Positions 7,682 through 12,695 of a DNA stretch of 12,695 bases are shown here, piece by piece. Made by a program: the position numbers and the translations under genes. The notes under the pieces are model-generated. The model made no database searches. It saw nothing but the letters and a program-made list of their open reading frames with translations, and was not told the DNA's origin. The stretch's first letter is position 1. Each line of letters starts with the position of its first letter. This stretch comes from an uncultured Oscillospiraceae bacterium (GTDB lineage Bacteria; Bacillota; Clostridia; Oscillospirales; Ruminococcaceae). Where the stretch lies: NCBI GenBank assembly GCA_900556525.1, contig USOZ01000031.1:1-12695 (forward strand), given 5' to 3'.

Positions 7682-7812
7682 GAGTAAATCAGCACAATTA
7701 CAGCGCGCAGCAGGGCGGCTTTTTGTAAAAAAACAACGAAAAAGCAATAAAAAATGAATATCGCAGCCGTATTTCCTGCAAAATCCGAGCCAAATCCGAG
7801 GAAAAAGCGCGT

Positions 7813-8694
7813 TTATTGACGGATATGCACGTCAAGCTGTTCATAAGGAATTTCGATATTATCCTTGATAAATTCGCGGCGCACGCCCTCGATCGCTGCG
7901 AAGTAAACGTCCCAGTAATTCTCGGTCTTTGTCCAGAGGCGGACGGTTATCGCAATGCTGCTTGCGTCGTGGCTGCTCATTTGAATAAACGGCTCTTTGC
8001 CTTTTTCGCGGATTATCATATCGTTTCCGACAAGCGCGTTTTCGATTGATCTAACTGCTGCGTCGTAATCCGAATCGTAGGATATTCCGAAAACGAGGTC
8101 AACGCGGCGCAGCGGCATTTCGTTGTAGTTGGTAACGACTGCGCCCGCAGCGGTCCCGTTCGGGATAAATATCGCCTTATTATCGGCCGTGAGCAGCTTT
8201 GTGTAGAGAATGGAGATACTGTCTACAGTTCCCTCAACGCCGCTGCACTGGATATAGCTGCCTACGCGGAAAGGCTTTGAAAAGAGGATAAGAAAGCCGC
8301 CCGCGAGGTTTGAAAGGCTGTTCTGGAGTGCAAGACCTATCGCAACGCCCGCTGTACCGATAACGGTTATTATCGAGGTCATCGGCACGCCGAGAATGGT
8401 AAGCACAACTGTTATGACCAGCACATAAAGTATGATTTTTACTGCCGAGCGGACAAATCGGTTTATCGTCAGGTCGAGCTTCGATTTATCCATAGCCTTG
8501 CTCATTAGCTTTACGGTCAGCTTCGAGAGAAAAATACCGATAATAAGCACGACTATCGCCGCGATTATTACGGGAAGTTTTGAATAAAATCCCGTCCAAA
8601 TGTCGTTGAGCAGCTTCTCGAATTTGCTCAGTTCTTTTTCGGCGGTTTGGATAATATCGGTTTCGTCCGCCGTGAGAAATGTCATAAAGTTCAT
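7813..8694 (-). CDS. MscS-family small-conductance mechanosensitive channel
   Basis: A 293-residue membrane protein that would open under membrane tension and release solutes during osmotic downshock. An N-terminal amphipathic region (1-35) is followed by TM1 (about 39-58), TM2 (about 80-101) and the pore helix TM3 (about 105-138). TM3 carries the MscS signature TAGVAIGLALQNSLSNLAGGFLILFSKPFRVG. The beta domain follows, with the IPNG motif (177-180) and a C-terminal alpha/beta region, matching the short MscS class in size. One detail: the usual Asp/Glu after PFRVG is Ser (GSYI). ATG 8694 has GAAAGGA 7 nt upstream; an ATG three codons later is less well placed. It is 19 nt downstream of the DUF554 gene, so they form a likely two-gene unit. 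Confidence 0.93.
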   Translation of the reverse strand: MNFMTFLTADETDIIQTAEKELSKFEKLLNDIWTGFYSKLPVIIAAIVVLIIGIFLSKLTVKLMSKAMDKSKLDLTINRFVRSAVKIILYVLVITVVLTILGVPMTSIITVIGTAGVAIGLALQNSLSNLAGGFLILFSKPFRVGSYIQCSGVEGTVDSISILYTKLLTADNKAIFIPNGTAAGAVVTNYNEMPLRRVDLVFGISYDSDYDAAVRSIENALVGNDMIIREKGKEPFIQMSSHDASSIAITVRLWTKTENYWDVYFAAIEGVRREFIKDNIEIPYEQLDVHIRQ

Positions 8695-8713
8695 GTCATT
8701 ATCCTTTCAGAGG

Positions 8714-9415
8714 TCACAAAGAAAAAATGTTCCGTACAATTTCGTAAAGCACGGGCACAAGCAGCGCGGGGAGCATATTTCCCGTTCGGAATTTCTTTCC
8801 GAACGCGAGGTTTACGCCCACGCAGAAGATAAGCACAGAGCCGACGAAAGACAAATTTGCGATAAGTGTTTCGCTCATAACTGGCTCGAGCAGCTTTGCG
8901 AAAAGCGTTATCGCGCCCTGATAAACGAAGATAGGGAGCGCCGAAAACATTACGCCTATGCCCATTGTCGAGGCGAAAACCATGACGATAACGCAGTCAA
9001 GCACGGATTTTGCGGCGATTGTCGAAAAATCTCCGTAAAGCCCGTCCTCGAGCGAACCGACGACCGCCATTGCGCCTACGCAGATGACCAGAGAGGAGGT
9101 AACGAAGCCCTCGACGAAGCTGGAATCGTTTTCCCGCTTCACTTTTTTCTTGAGGAATTCGCCGAACTTGTCCAGCCGCTCCTCAATATTCAGCGCTTCT
9201 CCCGCGAGCGAACCCAGCACCAGTGAAAAAATGAGCAGCATTGTGTTTTCAATGCCCGTCATGCCCGAGAGAGTGCCCGAAGCGCCGATAAAAATTGTCG
9301 CTGCACCGAGCGCGGTCATAAGAATGTCCTGAAAGCGCTGTTTAAGCCCGTTTTTAAACAGCAGCCCGAGCAGCGAGCCTAATATGACCGCCGCCGTATT
9401 GATAATTGTTCCCAT
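8714..9415 (-). CDS. DUF554 family membrane protein (YdfK/YqgA-like)
   Basis: A 233-residue protein with about six to seven hydrophobic segments. It begins MGTIINTAAVILGSLLGLLF and contains FIGASGTLSGM, the SLVLGSLAGEALNIEERLDKFGE block, EGFVTSSLVICVGAMAVVGSLEDGLYGD, and DCVIVMVFASTMGIGVMFSA. These are hallmark DUF554 segments. The biochemical function of the family is not known to me. The start ATG 9415 is chosen because the family begins at MGTIIN; the open frame runs further upstream only because it reads through the repeat element. No good Shine-Dalgarno sequence is seen before ATG 9415 (only a weak GGGT), and no clear promoter, so expression may depend on read-through from gdhA. Confidence 0.9.
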   Translation of the reverse strand: MGTIINTAAVILGSLLGLLFKNGLKQRFQDILMTALGAATIFIGASGTLSGMTGIENTMLLIFSLVLGSLAGEALNIEERLDKFGEFLKKKVKRENDSSFVEGFVTSSLVICVGAMAVVGSLEDGLYGDFSTIAAKSVLDCVIVMVFASTMGIGVMFSALPIFVYQGAITLFAKLLEPVMSETLIANLSFVGSVLIFCVGVNLAFGKKFRTGNMLPALLVPVLYEIVRNIFSL

Positions 9416-9437
9416 AAATGTTACCCGATATGTAATA

Positions 9438-9468
9438 GAATACGGCGGAAGAAATCCTCCGCCGTATG
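9438..9468. repeat. 31-nt palindromic repeat, copy 1
   Basis: The stem ATACGGCGGA/TCCGCCGTAT (9440-9449 with 9458-9467) has an 8-nt loop. The 31 nt are identical to 9592-9622, but this copy lacks a T-tract. It lies 22 nt upstream of the DUF554 start and directly abuts the 106-bp element. Confidence 0.9.
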
Positions 9469-9574
9469 CAGGCTGTCGATAAACCGCCATCTGCGTTGTC
9501 GCTCTGCACTTCGGCAGACACAAAGTCTAGCCGAAGCGCAGGCTCCTAGCATCTGACGATTTCTCGGCAGCCTG
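9469..9574. mobile_element. MITE-like 106-bp palindromic element without a gene
   Basis: The terminal inverted repeats 9469-9493 and 9550-9574 (25 nt each) start CAGGCTG and differ at about six positions, mostly transitions. Inside is a strong hairpin: CTGC-A-CTTCGGC-AGAC (9504-9519) pairs with GTCT-A-GCCGAAG-C-GCAG (9525-9541). The whole unit can fold into one long cruciform. There is no open frame of note. The layout is that of a non-autonomous repeat or REP-like element; that it is mobile is inferred. Confidence 0.6.
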
Positions 9575-9591
9575 ATTTTGCTCCTTTAGAT

Positions 9592-9629
9592 GAATACGGC
9601 GGAAGAAATCCTCCGCCGTATGTTTTTTT
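9592..9629 (+). terminator. 31-nt palindromic repeat, copy 2, with T-tract
   Basis: The same 31 nt as 9438-9468 (stem 9594-9603 with 9612-9621) is followed by seven T residues (9623-9629) on the + strand. It is therefore an intrinsic terminator for rightward transcription, 15 nt past the end of gdhA, which is transcribed leftward. For gdhA it can act only as a 3' hairpin without a U-tract. Confidence 0.7.
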
Positions 9630-9643
9630 ATATTTTCGCGTTA

Positions 9644-11017
<1,374 letters not shown>

Positions 11018-11019
11018 TT

Positions 11020-11182
11020 AAGGTCGCCTCTAAAAACCTCGTTTGAGTGAAAATGTGTATAGCACACCATCTGCTTCTTCAAACCTCCTCATAAGGCATA
11101 CAGCCTTACTTCGTCGGCTTTCCTCGCATTCGGCGTACTCTACCCATTTTCCCTTTTCAAACCGTTTTTTAGAGGTTCCCTT
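11020..11182. mobile_element. MITE-like 163-bp element in the gdhA 5' leader
   Basis: The left arm 11020-11068 and right arm 11132-11182 are imperfect inverted repeats of about 50 nt. They share a perfect 10-nt core (CCTCTAAAAA at 11027-11036, its complement at 11166-11175), a GTTTGA block and a GAAAATGnGTAnAG block. The centre (11069-11131) has a small AAGGC-ATACA-GCCTT hairpin. A short frame across it has no family resemblance I can defend. The element lies between the gdhA promoter and its Shine-Dalgarno sequence (11006-11011), so it is transcribed in the leader. Mobility is inferred from structure only; I see no clear target-site duplication. Confidence 0.55.
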
Positions 11183-11238
11183 GATTTTTTCAGCCGCTTT
11201 TTGTCCCGGCTCGAACACCGCGGCTGCCGAACAAATAT

Positions 11239-11267
11239 ATAATAGCATATTTTAATGTATTTTGCAA
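11239..11267 (-). promoter_or_regulatory. gdhA: Sigma-A-type promoter of gdhA
   Basis: On the minus strand TTGCAA (11262-11267) and TATTAT (11239-11244) are separated by exactly 17 nt in AT-rich DNA. The predicted start near 11232 gives a leader of about 235 nt that contains the whole 163-bp element. Confidence 0.65.
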
Positions 11268-11454
11268 TATCTTTATAAAAAAAATTCAGATTTTTTTGAA
11301 AAAATTCATTTTGCGGATAAAAAGAGTGAAAATCGGCAGGATTTTTTTTTTGCCGTTGCACAAAAATGTAAAAAACAAGAAAAATATTACAGTTTGTCAT
11401 ATTCGTCCGCGATCAAGAATAATATCAATTAAGAAACGGAAAGGAATGATGAAC
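11268..11454. other. AT-rich divergent intergenic region upstream of the deacetylase gene
   Basis: The region between gdhA and the deacetylase (10997-11454) holds the gdhA leader element and promoter. The remainder, 11268-11454, is AT-rich with runs of T (11291-11297, ten T at 11342-11351) and A. It must carry the deacetylase promoter, but I could not pick a convincing -35/-10 pair; TTGAAA near 11296 with a weak -10 is only a possibility. No RNA gene is recognised. Confidence 0.4.
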
Positions 11455-12612
11455 ATGGTTGTGTATACAATGACGAGAAAACAAGTGCTGCGGGTAATAT
11501 CGGTCGTGCTTTTCCTGATAGTTGCCGTGATAATAACTATATTTGCGGTCGTGAACGCGGTCACGGTAAGCGCCGCCGAACCGAAGCTCCCGATATACAG
11601 CGTCGAGCGCGGCGACAACAAAATTGCCATTACGTTCGACTGCGCCTGGGGAAATTCCAACACCGACGAGCTGCTGAAAATTCTAAAAGAAGCGAACGCA
11701 AAAGCGACATTCTTTGTTACGGGCGAGTTCTGCGACAAATACCCCGACGACGTGAAGAAATTCTACGACGCGGGACATTCAGTACAGAACCATTCCGACG
11801 CGCACCCGCACGTCAAGGGAATGAACATAAACGACCTTATTGCGGACACGAAAGAATGCAGCCGCAAGATAAAAATGATAACGGGCGAAGAACCTAAGCT
11901 GTACCGCGCGCCCTACGGCGAATATGACGATACGGTCATGTCGACAGTCGAGGGAATGGGCTTTAAGGTTATCCAGTGGGACGTTGACAGCATTGACTGG
12001 GAGGATCCCGACGCGGCGACCATTCAGAACCGAATCCTCTCCAAAACGCAGTCCGGCTCGATCCTGCTGTTTCACAACGACCTTGAAAATACCACGCAGG
12101 CGTTCCCCGCAACGCTTACCTCGCTGCTTCAAAAAGGGGATGAATTCGTAAAAGCCGATGACCTTATCTATTATGACAGCTATCGAATGGACAATACGGG
12201 TCGGCAGATATACGAGCCGAACCTTACGGCGACATCTAACGTTGTAATCTATGCGGACGACAGCTACGCAAACTCGGCGTTTGAAAAAATCCGTCAGAAC
12301 CTTTCTATTGAGGAAATTTACACGCTTTCAACCTATGACAAGCTGGCTGTCATAGAGAAAATCAAGGGATTTCTCACCGACGCGGAGATAGCTGCGATAC
12401 AGCTTATGAGCTATGAGGACTTGTACGCCGCGTATGGAAGCCTTGTTCTTGCCGCAGAGAACTACGGCGCGGGCGGTGTTGCCGAGGTAGAGAGCGAGGT
12501 CGAGCAGCCGCTTGACGATTACGATTCCTACACGCAGCAGGAGTTTACCACCGAGCAGGAGGAATATCCAGAAATGTCGGAGCCTGAAATGACGGAAGAG
12601 GTCATTAAATAA
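11455..12612 (+). CDS. Membrane-anchored polysaccharide deacetylase (NodB/CE4 fold, PdaB-like) with acidic C-terminal extension
   Basis: A 385-residue protein expected to remove acetyl groups from a cell-wall glycan outside the membrane. One hydrophobic segment (about 11-37) ending near VSAAEP is a signal anchor or signal peptide. The NodB domain spans about 55-235: motif 1 is ITFDCAWGN (D62), motif 2 HSDAH (H113 and H117, metal ligands), motif 3 RAPYG (R151), motif 4 WDVDSIDW (D176-W182), and motif 5 ILLFHN (H207). The FDxAWGN form of motif 1 replaces the second Asp of the classical TFDDG and resembles clostridial PdaB-like proteins. Residues 265-385 form an unrecognised helical then very acidic tail. 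The start ATG 11455 is 9 nt after AAAGGA; ATG 11449 is the alternative. The frame is open further upstream, but nothing supports translation there. Confidence 0.88.
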   Translation: MVVYTMTRKQVLRVISVVLFLIVAVIITIFAVVNAVTVSAAEPKLPIYSVERGDNKIAITFDCAWGNSNTDELLKILKEANAKATFFVTGEFCDKYPDDVKKFYDAGHSVQNHSDAHPHVKGMNINDLIADTKECSRKIKMITGEEPKLYRAPYGEYDDTVMSTVEGMGFKVIQWDVDSIDWEDPDAATIQNRILSKTQSGSILLFHNDLENTTQAFPATLTSLLQKGDEFVKADDLIYYDSYRMDNTGRQIYEPNLTATSNVVIYADDSYANSAFEKIRQNLSIEEIYTLSTYDKLAVIEKIKGFLTDAEIAAIQLMSYEDLYAAYGSLVLAAENYGAGGVAEVESEVEQPLDDYDSYTQQEFTTEQEEYPEMSEPEMTEEVIK

Positions 12613-12615
12613 ATG

Positions 12616-12650
12616 GAAAGCCGCGGGGTAAGCACGATCCCGCGGCTTTC
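12616..12650 (+). terminator. Hairpin after the deacetylase gene
   Basis: A perfect 12-bp stem (12616-12627 with 12639-12650) with an 11-nt loop starts 4 nt after the stop. The U-tract is poor (TTTC is inside the stem, then AATTCC), so termination may be weak or bidirectional. The remaining 45 nt to the window edge show nothing. Confidence 0.65.
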
Positions 12651-12695
12651 AATTCCCCCGACTCATCCCGCCCCCCGACAAACGCCGCATTTCGC

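Noticed and set aside
7780..7802. Two tandem AAATCCGAG units just after the mscS stop
   Set aside because: Only two short copies with an 11-nt period and no stem plus U-tract; probably chance. No convincing terminator for mscS was found here.
9416..9523. 36-residue N-terminal extension of the DUF554 protein
   Set aside because: It is translation of the repeat element and the hairpin copy; DUF554 proteins begin at the MGTIIN segment.
11030..11248. 72-codon minus-strand frame across the gdhA leader
   Set aside because: It reads straight through the foldable repeat element and lacks a family match; most likely a spurious frame of the type that such repeats create.

Overview
The window looks like a chromosomal segment from a Clostridia-type Firmicute, probably an Oscillospiraceae/Ruminococcus-like gut bacterium. 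This is an inference from protein style: a lipoprotein-type Liv transporter, a clostridial-type GdhA, a PdaB-like deacetylase and a DHHW/FkbH/ACP surface-acylation cassette. Strong AGGAGG-type ribosome binding sites fit as well. No RNA genes, CRISPR arrays or transposase genes were found.

Region 1 (1-2400, + strand) is the 3' end of a gene set for acyl modification of a surface polymer. It holds the C-terminus of a DHHW-type (SGNH/AlgX-like) protein, a FkbH-like HAD-IIIC protein and a stand-alone acyl carrier protein, closed by a terminator. The FkbH gene is broken by a 52-bp insertion. That insertion is built from two inverted patches copied from other positions in the same gene, so it is either a template-switch mutation or an assembly/amplification chimera. 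Removing it restores a 594-residue reading frame exactly.

Region 2 (2498-7690, - strand) is a complete branched-chain amino-acid type ABC importer. It is transcribed as substrate-binding lipoprotein, LivH, LivM, LivG, LivF, from a sigma-A-like promoter near 7653-7681. Three consecutive hairpins separate the binding-protein gene from the permease/ATPase genes. A large decorated hairpin with a U-tract ends the operon.

Region 3 (7813-11267, - strand) has gdhA (NADP-type glutamate dehydrogenase), a DUF554 membrane protein and an MscS-family channel. Two palindromic, transposase-free elements lie here. A 106-bp element sits between gdhA and the DUF554 gene, next to a duplicated 31-nt hairpin. A 163-bp element with about 50-nt imperfect inverted arms lies inside the transcribed gdhA leader, 8 nt from the Shine-Dalgarno sequence. 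Both look like MITE-type repeats.

Region 4 (11455-12650, + strand) is a membrane-anchored NodB-fold polysaccharide deacetylase with an unusual acidic C-terminal extension, followed by a perfect 12-bp hairpin. It is divergent from gdhA across an AT-rich promoter region.

Overall: envelope modification (DHHW/FkbH/ACP; deacetylase), nitrogen and amino-acid uptake/assimilation (Liv; GdhA) and osmotic protection (MscS). The most unusual signals are the templated insertion and the two structured repeats.
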